This document shows positions 23,986-36,262 of a DNA stretch of 64,000 nucleotides, in pieces (position 1 is the stretch's first letter; every line of letters starts with the position of its first letter). Below the pieces are notes generated by a model that worked only from the letters and a program-made list of their open reading frames with translations, was not told the origin of the DNA and did no database searches. Position numbers and translations under genes: made by a program. Source of the stretch: Ceriagrion tenellum (lineage: Eukaryota; Arthropoda; Insecta; Odonata; Coenagrionidae); NCBI GenBank assembly GCA_963169105.1, contig OY720632.1, forward strand, positions 187,860,448 through 187,924,447. The letters run 5' to 3'.

Positions 23986-26340
23986 TTGTATGCAGTTTAT
24001 GATTGAGCCGGGAGGAGACTTAAGTGCGGTGCGTTAGGATCTTAAATATGGAGAGTTATGTCATAACTAGAGCATTTTACGACTTCCGATGGAGGTATTC
24101 GGCGCCTGATGATCAGATTGAATAAAGTGACAGCTTTTTCGCACAGCATTTGCGTCGGTCGTGTGGGGTGTGAATTGTTTGCCCAAACCACGGCAGCGCT
24201 GCGCGTGAATTTGAAGGGCTCCGATGGTGGTGGCGACGATTGTTGTCAGTCAAGTTGCCTCGCGCGCTGCTTAGTGACCCGCCGTCATCCACTGCCCTCC
24301 AGGCAATCCACCTGCACTCCGCCGCCTCCTGATAGATTGAATTGATTTGCCTCTTGATGAATACGTCCCTGGAAGCACTAATTATGGTGGTCAATTTGAG
24401 CGAAACTGACCGAGGTGTTTATGCCTTCATAAAGACGGAAGTTTAGCGAGTTCTGCTCTAGTGATGCGATGTATTAAATTAAGTTGCCGACACACGCTTT
24501 CTGTCGCTGTTAAATTGGAGAAAGACGAAAATATGGTTGTCCGGAGAAATACTGCCGTTGGTCTCGGCCCGGTGTCTAACTTTCTCCATCTAGGTCTCTC
24601 ATTTGGAGATGCTATAATGGTAAATATTTCCCAAGTTCTTTCAGCGAGTGTTTGGGGCCCACGGAGTATTGGCCTGTGGAGAAAAATGTAAAATAATATG
24701 AGTTTTTTTCCGTCTCCTCTGCATCAAAGATATTTTTAGACCATTACGTGAGACTAATGTTATCGAGTTAATCTGGAACAAATCAAAATTGAAATATGTA
24801 CTTGGTAGTCTCTCTTAACTTCATCCCATAATTGGGAGGACATGTAAAATGATCTGGTGATAATTGGAGTGGAAAATAGATAATGGTTGAATGAGGAGAT
24901 TTCTAATATATGGCAGGTGTCAGCTGGACGATGAAGTTTTAGAGGAGGACAGTATTGTTCTAACGTCAGCAGTAATGGAAGATCCTAATAATCTAGTTGA
25001 AGGAATTGTTCTCTGATGCAGTATGTGTGCACTTGTCAGTGGAAGGCCTCGTCATGGTGGGTGGAAGCGGAGAAAGGAGATGGTCGTATAAACCGATCGG
25101 TGGGTTTGAGTGGGGGTGAAGCAGTGGAGTGTTTATTAGGCCAAGAGGGAAGTGACCCTGGGGGAGTTAAAGCTAGGAAAGGGGCCTGATTCAGGAGGAG
25201 AATCCCTGGAATTCGGCCGCACGAGAATGACGGTGGAAGAGGAAAGGACATCCGTAGACCTACGTGTTCTTTAACATTTTCTGAAAACAGTGCTTTTCGA
25301 TTGAATGAAAGTTCTCAAAATTTTCCCCGCAAATAGTTAGTGGCACTTTTTTAGGAGTGTTTTTGGTTCTCTTCGGGTACACAAATTGGTTGAAGATACT
25401 CGACGTGTGTGGACCTGATGGGAAATCCAAGAACGTTCCGTCATTAAGATATGTATTTGCCCAGAGAATTTAAGTTTAAAAAATATCAGTGTGTATGTTT
25501 AAATTTCTTGAAAATTGAATTGAAACTTATAATTGGTTATGTCACTTTTAAATTGCTTCGTAGCTCATTGCTCATTACCGCAACCTTGCTATCCCCGCAG
25601 AGGTCGTGTCGTCGGTAGCGATTCATGAATGATATCCAAAGTCCTGTTAGGATGGTAAATTAGAGTCTGGCAATGGTATTCATTTTGTAATATTGCGATG
25701 TGTGTGCAATCGAAGTGTGAAGCATCGTGGATGGCTTTCCCTCAGCTTGTCAGTTGATCGTTTCCGACTATCCTTTGGACTCCTGGTGTGAACTCATATT
25801 TGACCTTACCTGTTGTAAGCTGCTTTAAAATTGGTAATGCCTATGCCACTTGTTTTACTTATTTTAATGAGCATGCTACTTAATGTTACCTCTTCTTGAT
25901 GTCCGATGGCTGTTATTATATTCTTCTTGGATTAATAGTTTTCTCTTCGTTAACTTCTCGATAAATAGCATACCAAACTCTTCGCTTCAGTGTTACTTAA
26001 ATGCATATTGCGTGACTAGATAATGCTTAATAAGCCTGGGGAAATGGTAGTAGAAAAGATATTTGAAGGAAAATATTGTGGAATACTAATTTAACTTATT
26101 ATTTAGGATTCGTATTACTTACTGATTTACCCCTTATTGAAAGCATTGGTTTTTGAAAAATTATTTGGGTTATTGTAATTTTTGCATTTTAACCTAATTG
26201 TGCTGTCGTATTAGTTTTCCTGTCCCAAGTTTCCGAATTTTAGAGAGGTTTCTGTCGTTCAATTTTTCATTATAATCTGTAGAGGTAACTTACTTAAATT
26301 TGGTTTTTCATTGTCTTCCATAAATTTTGGGCTCAAATTT
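23986..26340. other. Unannotated DNA
   Basis: No gene or transposon is recognised. Mildly GC-rich around 24100-24330. Short open frames only. Confidence 0.5.
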
Positions 26341-26402
26341 TTTGTTTTATGTTCTCATTTTCTCTCACGATATTTAACTATCTTTCTTTTTTTCAGGTAA
26401 GT
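26341..26402 (+). promoter_or_regulatory. Candidate recursive (ratchet) splice site
   Basis: A polypyrimidine tract with a plausible branch point (TTTAACT, A near 26377) runs into TTTTTTTCAG (AG at 26395-26396). It is immediately followed by GTAAGT (26397-26402). The junction CAG|GTAAGT behind a long Y tract is the defining composite of zero-nucleotide exons used for stepwise removal of long introns in insects. Downstream, GTGAGT at 26454-26459 could end a 57-nt exon starting at 26397, which would be in frame (19 codons, no stop). This makes a cassette or recursive-splice exon an alternative. Sequence evidence only; no RNA data. Confidence 0.5.
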
Positions 26403-26459
26403 GTCGATGTGTTTGCTGCTCGAATCATTGAAAACTCTTGTGGAGGCTTGTCGGTGAGT

Positions 26460-29400
26460 TACGCAGCCATCACTGCGTTAGGGGATTTTAAGTATCCTAA
26501 CCATATTCCTGAAAGTAGATGCTATTTGTTATCATATCCGACGTGCCATGTCGAAGCGTTTTGCCTCAGTCTTCGAATCGGCATAGGATATGGTGGAATG
26601 TATATTTCGGACTCCAGTGTAATACCAGTTTGTCGTTCAATTTGACTTCTAATTATAATTTTATTTTTGGTCCGAATATCGGAAAAGTGTAGTAAAAAAG
26701 AAAATTTATATTTAGTCGCCAGTCGTCCCCTCCGAGGATCTCTTTATTGATCCTAAGGAGTAAGTCGGTGTTGGTACCATGGGCGTAAACGGGGTTGTTA
26801 TGAGCCGTATGTTGGGGAGGGGGCAGGATACCCACCTGAGTTAACCCTGTCTGGCTCCTTGTAGATATTTTGGAATGAAATTTCTGGTGCCAATGGAGAG
26901 GGAAGGGTGGCTGCTCCCCCACCCCCTAAATGGGAAAGGTACTTTCGAAATCTGTCCAGTGTACGAAATGATCTGCCAACAAAACTGAGAAACTTCCTCG
27001 GTGCCTGTCCAACAGGCGTATCCTATGCACTGGATGTTCGTCAAATTCGTGTAGCCAGCGATCGTTACTACTCCCTTCACTCGAGTTCCCCTCTGGCATC
27101 AGCGGTCAACATCAGTCGCGATATTTGCCGTTAGTATCCCAAATATTCATTCCTTCAGCTATTATGTATTCTCTAAAAATTTTTGGTAGCGTAATTTACA
27201 ATTTAAATACAAATTATTCCGCCTTAAACTGTGTCACGGACATCCCAGTTATCACACATATGCGTGGGAAGGTCGCCATGATTTCAATTAACTATCTTTC
27301 CTCCATTCGATTCCTGAAAATGTTGAACATGACACTTGATTGGGAATAAAGTCAAGAGTTTTACCTTGGGCAGCAGCTTTATTCATGAGTCTCAATCATT
27401 AGGTATGCTTGGCATCCTGCATCTCTGTTGAACTTGGCTAAGATACCTTATTTCTAAATTGGAATGGCCATATTTTCGCTCTCTCTCCCCTCTGGAGCTG
27501 TATAGTAATCAATCCTTCGCGTTCATTTTCTCTCGCATGATGCGATCTTCTCTGTGGACTCCAGAACTCTTCAATGCTCAAACGTGTTGGTCAATTCATA
27601 CATACATGTGGTGATGGTATATACATTGGATATTGATTCCAGGACAGCTCCTCCGTTTATGTGTATCTTGCGCTTTCCGGAGTGTCAGGATCAAGTATCG
27701 CCTGCTTCCGAAGGTGTCTTCTCGCTTCCGTTCCTGTTGCATTTTTTTCGCTTTGATTCTCTGCTTTGAGACTTCGGGCAAGCTGCACTCCGCTAAATTT
27801 CTGAATAGATCTTTGCTTTAAAAATTCTTAATTTTTTGATGCAGTAGCTCTGGAAAGCATACACGTACCATTTCCCAGGGAAAATGGCTTCTAATTTATG
27901 GCTAATATCTCGGAAGGAATTGGCTAATATTTGCCATATTTTAAAAGGTGAGATGATGTTCTTTATCATCATCAATGGTCGTTTAATCCTCAGATTGATT
28001 TACTACAGCCCGCCATCCTTCCCTAATGCAAGTTCCCTTATTTCCTCATAGCTCTTCCTACGTGCTCCCCATGTTTTTCTTGAGGTCAATATAACGAGGT
28101 CATTGAATTTCATTTGCATTAAATCTCATTTAAGCTACCTTAACACTCGAATTGAACAAAAGACTGGCTGAAATGAGGTGAAAACGTCTGCGAGTGAGTG
28201 GTGTGAGTTACACCGCTGATGCAACGTTCTTGATTGGGAGTCGCTTGAGACGAGGGAGAGTACTTGCTAGGCCAAGATAAATGGGAGGATTCAGAACACG
28301 CAGGTGTCAAACACACAAACAAATAAATATACATAAACACAAACAAATAATAATATAAAACAAATCTCAAACAAAATCTCCATGGCTTCCAAAAGCGACT
28401 AAATGATCACTCCTCCGTATCATTGATGGTTATGTTGTATGGTGAAGGATTTCGAGTGATGGGATAGTTGGGAATTTTCCATACACTCTGAAAATAGAAT
28501 TTCGAAAATATTCCCGATTCGTCGAATCATCGAATGACTTCAGTGGCTCTTGGCATTTCCACTTGATAACCTTATTTTATCTTAAGGAAAGTAGCCAACG
28601 TTTACATTTATGGAAACCTGTGAAATGGGATTTTCAAAATTTCATTTTCTTTGTTATATTATGTTCCGTTATAGTCATAAGATCCCACTTGGTGGAATTT
28701 TTCTTTAAGTGCCTGAATGATTGTATGAAAAACATCTTATGTAGGCATAACAGCCGAAGCTTTCGAACATAGTAAATCTGTGGAAAACACACCGCCGTGT
28801 TCTTCTTTTTATTGTCTCGATATGTTATGTTAACATGGGGTGTAACGGAGAGCGATGGGTCGCACTTCATGCCGACCCATTTTTTTCCAACGATAGTTAA
28901 ATTCTACTGCACCCTGTGGTAATAAAACGTCTCTCAAAGAATTCGAGAGGTTCCCAATTCCTTGCGTTAAGGTGGCCTTTGTTTCATCCGCCATAGAAGC
29001 ATATGGAAACTTGATATGCAAGAAGCAATTAGAATGAACCGGTTTGACGAAATCGAGAGAATTCGCGGAGGGTTCCTAGCATTGTTTTCATAAAAAGAAA
29101 CTTGATGACGTCTTAATTCTCGCAATTCTCTGCGATCTCCGTCGATTTCTTGTGGAGGTAAATTTATTGTTTCTGCTATCCAGCAATAATTAATGTAGAA
29201 AAATTTGGCCGCCTGGCACCTGGTTATAGTTGATCGCCAGTCTAACATATCGGCAACTAATCGATCGCGGCCGGAAGAGTTTACCCGCTGAAGTCGCGGT
29301 TTTTGGTGGATTGCCTGTGCGCGCGAGGTACAAATGCAATGAAAGGCTAAGGGTGGTGTGAGGGCAAGAGGGAGCTTCGATCCCGGGGCTCCGGGCTGTG

Positions 29401-29984
29401 GGGCCACCCGCTCTAACGGGGTTGGAAGTGGCGATGGCTGCTCGAGCCGTCTCCAATTCGTAGCATCCGGGTGGTCGGTCGGGTGGGTCACACGTACGTA
29501 CGTATGCGTGTCTGTGTGTGTTCGGGAAATGCACGCCAGTTGCGCCACTTCCCGCTCCCTTCGATTGATGCCCCCTCCCTCCCAAATCCCTCTTTCTCCT
29601 CCTGCACCCCCCCCCCCCTTCTCCTTACCCCCTCCCTCCCTTCCTCACCACCCCTCTCACCCCGTCCGCCTAAGAGGGAGGCTCCAAGCGCGCCGCGCCG
29701 CCGTGGCCTGTGTGCCATTTGGGTTCGGGCCTCCTCTCCGCTGAGGCTTAAATCATTTCAGCGTGTCGTTCTTTTAGTAGCTGGAGCGGTTATCGTGGTT
29801 CATTTGACTACACCTTTTAAAAATTTTCAAAAAAAGTCGAAAATTTAGTCTTGAATGTAAGTGCACTCATGTAAGTGCATTTGTTTGTGTGTTTGAACAC
29901 AATTTTTAAGCATTAATGGAAATGATTCAAGACAAATATTTTACATTTTTCCTCTTACCTATTTTATTTAATATTCATATTTTC
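26460..29984. other. Unannotated DNA with a GC-rich cluster
   Basis: About 29250-29750 is GC/CpG-rich, with C runs on the plus strand (29570-29670). A minus-strand open frame of 193 codons (28967-29548) overlaps it. Its N-terminal half is compositional, and the C-terminal half (INLPPQEIDGDRRELREL) has no family I recognise. It is not called as a gene. The rest is featureless AT-rich DNA, including an A-rich stretch at 28315-28380. Confidence 0.45.
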
Positions 29985-30058
29985 ATTTAATTACTTACAA
30001 TTTCTGTCATATAAAACTATATTATTGCACCATTAATAATGCTATGTTTAAGTATGTT
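29985..30058 (+). repeat. Fragment of MITE family A
   Basis: This segment of about 70 bp repeats, nearly base for base, the 3' part of the adjacent MITE at 30493-30562 (CATTTAATTACTTACAATTT ... TAATAATGCTATGTTTA). It is an orphan internal fragment lying just upstream of a full copy, from either a partial tandem duplication or an older neighbouring insertion. Confidence 0.8.
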
Positions 30059-30104
30059 ATGGCTAGAGTTTTCGACGCAGTATTCGAAATGTACGGTAGT
30101 TTGA

Positions 30105-30651
30105 GCGGAATATCATTTTACTTAGAAATCAATGAATTTGGTCTCATTTTAAAGAAAAATATCTCACCCTTCTAATGACGCCAAAAATTCAACCCATTAC
30201 CACTTTACTTTCAGAGATATTTTCCAAAAAAATACCAGCCCTTTTACTTGGGAAATGGTACTTGCATGCACTCCAGAGAGACGTTATTTACAAAATGAGG
30301 AGTTTATAACACTTATACGTCGTAAAAAAAACTAACGGGGTGTAGTTTGTATGTTTTCTCAACTATATTGAAAATTAATCATATTTTCTCCGCAGTAGGT
30401 TCTTGGGTGTCACAAAAAAACCTTCCGTTTTGAAGGAGTTTCAAACGCCCCGCGCGAAAAAAATGAGTCAAGTTAAAGACTTATTTTGATATTTTCATTT
30501 AATTACTTACAATTTCTGCCATATAAAACTATATTATTGCTCCATTAATAATGCTATGTTTAATTGATGTGTCCTACAGCTGGTGACATTAAAACGTATA
30601 ATTCGAATATGGTCTCTATTATGACTAGGGAACTATCTTGCTCGGACTACC
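30105..30651 (+). mobile_element. MITE family A, copy 2
   Basis: A 547-bp full-length relative of the 7307-7851 element with the same ends, GGTAGTTTGAGCG and GCTCGGACTACC, and the same internal blocks (for example TCTCCGCAGTAGGTTCTTGG). TTAA follows on the right (30652-30655). The left flank is GTAC, so the left target copy has changed. It retains CAAACGCCCCGCGCG, which copy 1 has lost. Non-coding. Confidence 0.85.
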
Positions 30652-30958
30652 TTAAACGCAATGGTGTGGAAGTCTGATGTTTTCGAATATTGAACTCGAT
30701 ATGATTTGTCGGCGACAGTTGTAATAATAAGAAATGTATTATTTCACGATTAGAAGGAAATATGTACGTTTGTTGTCGAAGTTTTACGAAATGTGTCGCG
30801 TACCTTATGGCTACGTATTAAATTATCATTGAATGGTCAATGAAGCCAAATCGATTTGATTAAATTTTTCAATTTTGTCGTAAAATATTACTAATGTTAA
30901 CACATACGGAGATGCATACAAATCTTTACGCATACAAAAATTGCTTCGATTGCCTTCA

Positions 30959-31230
30959 GATGGTTTGAGCGGTGTATCATTGAGCATATAATTCGCTGAA
31001 ATTGACCTCATTTTGAGGAACTGCATCTCATCCCTCTAATTAGACCAGTGTATCAGTCACTTATTGTAAGTACTACTACTCGCCATTTTTCCTGGAAGAT
31101 TGGCAGTTTTTCTTGGGATGTAGTACGGCTCTGCGCTCCAGTGAGATAGTTTTAAAAGAAAGAGCTAGTTTGCTTTGATCACGTCAATAACGTAACGGTG
31201 TGAAACTCGTACTTTTTCTTGAACGTATAC
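30959..31230 (+). mobile_element. MITE family A, diverged 5' part
   Basis: Starts GATGGTTTGAGCGG, then TATCATTGAGCATATAATTC, TTGACCTCATTTTGAGGAA and CATCTCATCCCTC. These parallel the first 150 bp of family A. Divergence is strong, and I cannot locate the right end. Confidence 0.5.
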
Positions 31231-32085
31231 AAATAAATTAATCCATTATTCATCGTAAAAAATTATAGCATTGTATTAAAAAATTTGTTTGTAACGCATA
31301 TAGTTAATTTGTCAAAGAATAATACTTAATGTTCCACCCAACTTATTTTATATCGATTGATACATTTACATCAGTTTTTTCCCCAAAAACTATTCCCTCG
31401 GGAAAGGGTAATTGTAATGGTTCTAAGATTTAGCATACTGGTCCTCTCGGTTAACCCCCATGAAAAACATCGAACATGGCCAATGACCATGAGATATTTA
31501 ATTGAGTAATCAAGAGTGGGCAAAGTAATCACTGGCTTTGTGAAGTTAGAGCTACGCCATCCATTGTCTCTGAAGTTTTGCGGTGCGTAGTCAAATATTT
31601 GGGACTTGCGACTTCCACAGAGGAGTTGCGTGGAAACGTATTTTTGTGTGCATTGGTTGCGTTTGTACGGAGTCCAACGTTTCCCATCTGCGGTACGTAC
31701 CTACACATCATGAGGAACATACATCCCAGGAGAGCTGTAATTTGATGCACCTTGATACATTTTGGCAGTTTAATGGACCTGCTCCCTTAAAATTACTTTT
31801 TATCTAATTTATGGGAAAGAACCTTGATGAGTATCCTTCAAAGGGAAATTCATAAATTATAAAACCACTACTAAGTATATTCAATAGTTCGAGAAACAAA
31901 GGTTTGAGCGCTAGGTCTTATTTATGCATGATATTTTGAATCTGTAGTAGTAGTCTTTGTATCCCTTGCATGTTGGAACGATTGACGATAGAATGTTTCT
32001 TGGTTAGTAGATTTTTTATTGGCGCGTTGTATGTGTGGGACGCTGGTTTCAATGTAGTTTCGGTGTTCTGCCGTATAATTCATGC
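31231..32085. other. Unannotated DNA
   Basis: No recognised feature. Part may be the unrecognisable remainder of the diverged MITE to the left. Confidence 0.45.
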
Positions 32086-32155
32086 ATGCCTGGTGTGGAA
32101 GCACCCCCTGCCACACACCCTGTGGTAGGCTTGCAGGGTATGACGTAGATGTATA
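32086..32155 (+). repeat. LINE 3' tail relic (13.4-kb family)
   Basis: CACCCCCTGCCACACACCC, GGCTTGCAGGGTATGA and GTAGATGTATAT match the terminal 3' UTR of the LINE at 13443-14113. No coding part is preserved. Confidence 0.65.
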
Positions 32156-33257
32156 TTCTGACGACGTCGGAATAGAAGTAGATGCAGAATATGAAGTAGA
32201 TGTTAGTCTTGCCTGTTGACGCAGTATCTGGGATGTCGTAAAAGACCTATAATATAAGAAAATGCTCCGTCTTTGCTTCTAGATTGAATAACTTCGTATT
32301 TTGAAGTTCTATCTTAGCACTATGTCAACATACGTCATATTGTGAGAAGGGAGTTTGTGAATTCGAGAAATATTTGTTTTTGTGGTTGCTTTACATTTTT
32401 ACAGCTGAATAGCATTTTGTGACCGAATCTGACCCCTTTATTGAACTAAGAAAACGTTTTATTTCCATAGCTGCCCGTTTGGGTGTTTTGTCTGTTAAAC
32501 TTTATGAAAATCCTGTTGAATGGGATGTTTGGCTCGAATCGGAGTTTGCACGGGCTCCGAGGGAAACGGAACAAAAGAGCCGCAGTTTTTATGCGAGTTA
32601 GCTGGCGTTTTCGCAGACACATCGAAATATGAATAGGAATGGGGTGGAATCCGTGGGAGAGCATTCCTTTCTCTCAGGAAAATACAAGGGTAAACAAGGC
32701 TCTCGGATAAAAATTGAAGGTGAGCGTGGCTTTGGTGTCCGTTGTTCGGGCTTGTTTCTCCAGTTACAGTTTTGAAGGGAATGTCAGTGGGACGAATGTT
32801 GAGATTGAAATGTGCCGAGAACACAGTTGCCGGGAGATGTACGAGCGTGAAGTGATAGGCCTACGTCTGCGATTGTTTGGATTTCTTCTGTCTCTTTATT
32901 TCGACCGAACAGTTGGGTGATGGAGATGTTTCTTGTGTCGCTCCACTGGAAGTTAATTCCAAAATCGCGGATAATTGGAGAAGAGTTAAGTTACTGTACG
33001 CCTGGGAAATCGGAATTATAGAATCCATTGATGATCTGTTTCGCAGATTGTAATTGCCATCCGCCCCAATCACTTCCAATAATCGAGCTTCCGGATAAGA
33101 AGATTTTAATACTTCGCCGCACTTCGTCAAGAAGTGGAGACTGTAGATGCAATGGAAAGTGACTCACCGCCAATTTGCTTCATTTTCAAGTTATTACGAG
33201 TTGAAAAAACGCTTGGTATCTTGCACAGGTTTATTTTATGTAGTACGACTAGTTCCT
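32156..33257. other. Unannotated DNA
   Basis: No recognised gene or repeat. Several short open frames on both strands show no domain signal. Confidence 0.5.
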
Positions 33258-33440
33258 ACGCATAGGCGTTATCTTCAGGTACGGATATTCCAAGGTAGAA
33301 ACAGACCATGCTGTGAAGTATAGTCTTCGGAAGGTGCTGTGGGAAATGGATTTGCTTTCGATGAATTCACTTTCCTTTGACTGTGTACATCTTGGGTTTC
33401 CACCTTGGAAATTTTGTACCTGAAGATGAGGCCTATACGT
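33258..33440. mobile_element. Short head-to-head Penelope-type palindrome
   Basis: Two 45-bp arms (33258-33302 and 33396-33440) are imperfect reverse complements, separated by 93 bp. Each arm, read outward, contains CCTTGGAA, GTACCTGAAGAT and GCCTATRCGT. CTGAAGA followed within about 15-20 nt by GAAAC (right arm, 33441-33447) is the motif pair seen at Penelope-like 3' ends. The outward orientation of both motifs gives the same head-to-head layout as the large element at 60-64 kb. No target duplication was found. Confidence 0.5.
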
Positions 33441-33447
33441 TGAAACT

Positions 33448-36025
33448 GTTAATACCATGGGCAATAACCAGTTGGAAAAATAACAGGTATTCTTTTTCAT
33501 CGTTATGAATTTCTACGAAGTTATGCCTGAACTCACCGTGTTCTCTAAGTAGTTGTTTTTGCGTGCCATGACATTTTCTAGAGTTTCGTGCCTGCTACCT
33601 TGTGGTGGTACTCTCTTCAATTCAAAATCAAATATGAAGAAATATTTATGATATTAATAACGGCTTTTTGTAAGTTTTCACCGTTTCTACCCACTCCCTC
33701 TAGTGAGCACATCTATTTCGGTGTTAGACATGGCAAGATAATGTCATATTTGAAAGTTAGTCTATATACATTATTGATCAGGAATAACATGATTAGCCAA
33801 TTTAAAAGTTAATGATTTTTAGACCAGTTTCTTTCCGTATTGACCCCACTGTGCCTAATTATTGTATACTTTCATAAATATCCTATTGTGTGATGCGTGT
33901 AATTCCCTTTGTCCTGAGAGTGATAAGGTTTACCTGATGCTTCTCTAGTGCATAAAAGATTTTAATTGTCTCCAATGAAAATTTAGATTTTTTTACCTGG
34001 TGTGTCAATGATTGAGATATTTTCCCTTGGACATAAGCCGAGATGCTGCGCTAAAGATGCACCTGGGCTGCTTGTGGAGCCTCTTTGACTTGCGACGAAA
34101 GTTAACCCTTTCGAATTTTGTTAACTCATCGATCTCGTCAAAACTTTGACTGCAAGCAGTTAATATTAATGCTCATATATGTTTCTATACAAATGAATTG
34201 CTCGCTGCAGTATGTTTTACAGAATTGCAAAACGAAAACCTTTTGTTGAGGAGACGTTTTCGTCGTACGGAGTTGGAGTTGAATTCGGTTGCCATGACGG
34301 CTTGGGGAAAACCTCTCTGCAACTACCTCGGCTACACTCCTCTCCCCCGTCCCCTCCCGAGAACGAAGGGTTCCGCCCCCCTCCCCCAACACGTCTTTTC
34401 ACTGCTCCGCCACTCCAAAACCCCCTCGCAACAGATGAACGCGTCAAACCCTCTCAAACCCTTTTAACACATTTTTCCACCCCTCGATCCCCCCTCCTCC
34501 CCTGTTGCTTCCCCCTTTCATACCTCTTCTCGCTCCAACCCCCCCTCCCCCCTTTCCCACTCCCTCCCTATTCTGCCTCGTGCTTTTTCAACACGTGTGC
34601 ACGCTCCTCCCCCGTTCGCCACAGACGCGTGTCTGTGCTTTTAACACGCACGCGTCTTCACCCAACTGACCGCTCGCGGCGCGTCTGCTAGTCTCTTTTT
34701 CTTACGGGCGACCGGAAGGTCAGCGGCGGGCGATGTCGGGGAAGAATTGTTGCTGTGAAGTGGGGAAAATGAAGAAGCTCCCGTGGGAGAATATTGTATT
34801 GGGGGGGGGGGGGCTTTTCTAAGGCGGAAGGGTTTAGTGGAGTCCTCGTCTCTTTACTTCCTGTGACTCCACGTTCATCCGACTCTAATCCTAGTTCACT
34901 AAATTCGTGAAAGCTGCTTTCGTGGTGATCTCAGGACTATAACTCCGTTCCACACTTAGTTGAAAATGTGGGCCCTTGCGAAGTTTCGCCTATTGCGTGG
35001 ATTTCCTCTAGGCCCTGGGTGGGTTGTTGCCAATTTCAAAGGATAATTATTAAACTGCCACTTGCACTTAGTCGTTTCAAGAGGCGGTCGTTTTCAATCC
35101 TTTAGGAGCCTTAAGTTGTTGCATACATGTATTTCCTTGGAAATATCTTCCATGTTACTATTGTACGGCTTAAGTTTGTTTTTGTTTTCCATTTCCACAA
35201 ATAACATGTTATTTTTCATGAATGTATACCTTTTCATTACACATCGTTTTTTTACATAGTTTAAATAAATAATTATTATCCGTTTCAGGAACAGGTTTTT
35301 CCATGGGATATAACTTAAGTCGGTGATTGGTTGAGTTAAACCTGTTGTGAGGCCTCTTTGAATATCTTTAAATATTGCCTTCGTATTTTTTTATGCTTCA
35401 CACGTCTTAGGAAAGTTCGCTTTAGTGTGTGACTCCAAAATGTCTCATTGCAAGTGCCGATCGTCTTTTTGTGTCGCCTTTTAGATTTACGGGCATTTTC
35501 TAACGCTATCACTTTGTCTTGAGAAAATGTGCCACTCACATTTTAGAAGAGAATGCATATGCTATTTACACTTGCGTGCGAAATTCGCTTTCAAAATTCA
35601 ATTGCCAGGACTAAGTGACTCACATTCATTCGCTTGGGCAAGTGTGAGGGACGAATCGTGGGCGAGTGATTCTTTTGTTCTTTGGGAATGTCGCCCATTA
35701 ATGTAGATCCCCTTCGCAGGTTTCACCCTCTTGTGTTTATGCGCTCTGACATATTAATGAGTTAAACGTAACAAATTGACTTCGTTTCAAATTCGCTAAT
35801 CGTTAGTTTGCTTACGTTCCCTCTTTGGTGAGGATAATATTAAAGTACCTTACGAATTTTTTTAATGAGGTAACATTTGTATTCGCTTTTATGTCACTTT
35901 CCGTACTTATTGTGCTTTAGCATTCGCTCTTTCAATCTGCGTCGATTCCACATTACTCGGTGAAAAACGGTCGGATTGCACATTTATAGTGAATGAGATG
36001 AATTGATACCATTGGTGTCATTAAA
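33448..36025. other. Unannotated DNA with a strong C-rich cluster
   Basis: About 34325-34700 is one of the most C-rich, CpG-bearing clusters on the plus strand. It makes a compositional 159-codon open frame (34212-34691). A G homopolymer of about 13 bp lies at 34800-34813. Nothing else is recognised. Confidence 0.5.
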
Positions 36026-36262
36026 TGTATATACCTTCCATGGTTTGAGGCTCAAATATGTGGAAGTTGATTTTCACAAATGAAAAAATGACTTTGTTTT
36101 CTTCCACTGATTATTTTCATTGTACAGCATGTTTCTACACAACGGTGAACGTGTTCTCATGTTTAGGTACCCGATGATGGCATTGTTGGGTCGAAACATG
36201 TTGTACCATGAATATAAATCAGTGGAAGAAAACAGTCATTTTTTTCATTTGTATATACCTTC
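36026..36262. mobile_element. Head-to-head Penelope-type palindrome with 13-bp target duplication
   Basis: A 13-bp direct repeat, TGTATATACCTTC, flanks the unit at 36026-36038 and 36250-36262. Inside, arm 1 (about 36076-36132) and arm 2 (about 36194-36250) are close reverse complements (CAAATGAAAAAATGAC ... TTTTTTTCATTTG), with a spacer of about 60 bp. At the inner edge of arm 2, read outward, comes GGTACCCGATGATGGCA, a spacer, GTCGAAACATG and TTGTACC. This is a hammerhead-like CNGANGA...GAAA order enclosed by GGTAC/GTACC. The left arm carries about 37 bp beyond the end of the right arm. Confidence 0.65.

Noticed and set aside
28967..29548. 193-codon minus-strand open frame
   Set aside because: It is the longest open frame outside transposons. 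However, half lies in a GC-rich cluster, where stop codons are rare, and the rest matches no family. No splice or promoter context was found.
34212..34691. 159-codon plus-strand open frame
   Set aside because: It is almost entirely Pro/Leu/Ser strings generated by a C-rich tract.
36000..36262. CRISPR-like or regulatory hairpin reading of the palindromes at 33, 36 and 41 kb
   Set aside because: There is no array of spaced direct repeats, the genome is eukaryotic, and target duplications plus Penelope-type motifs explain the structure better.
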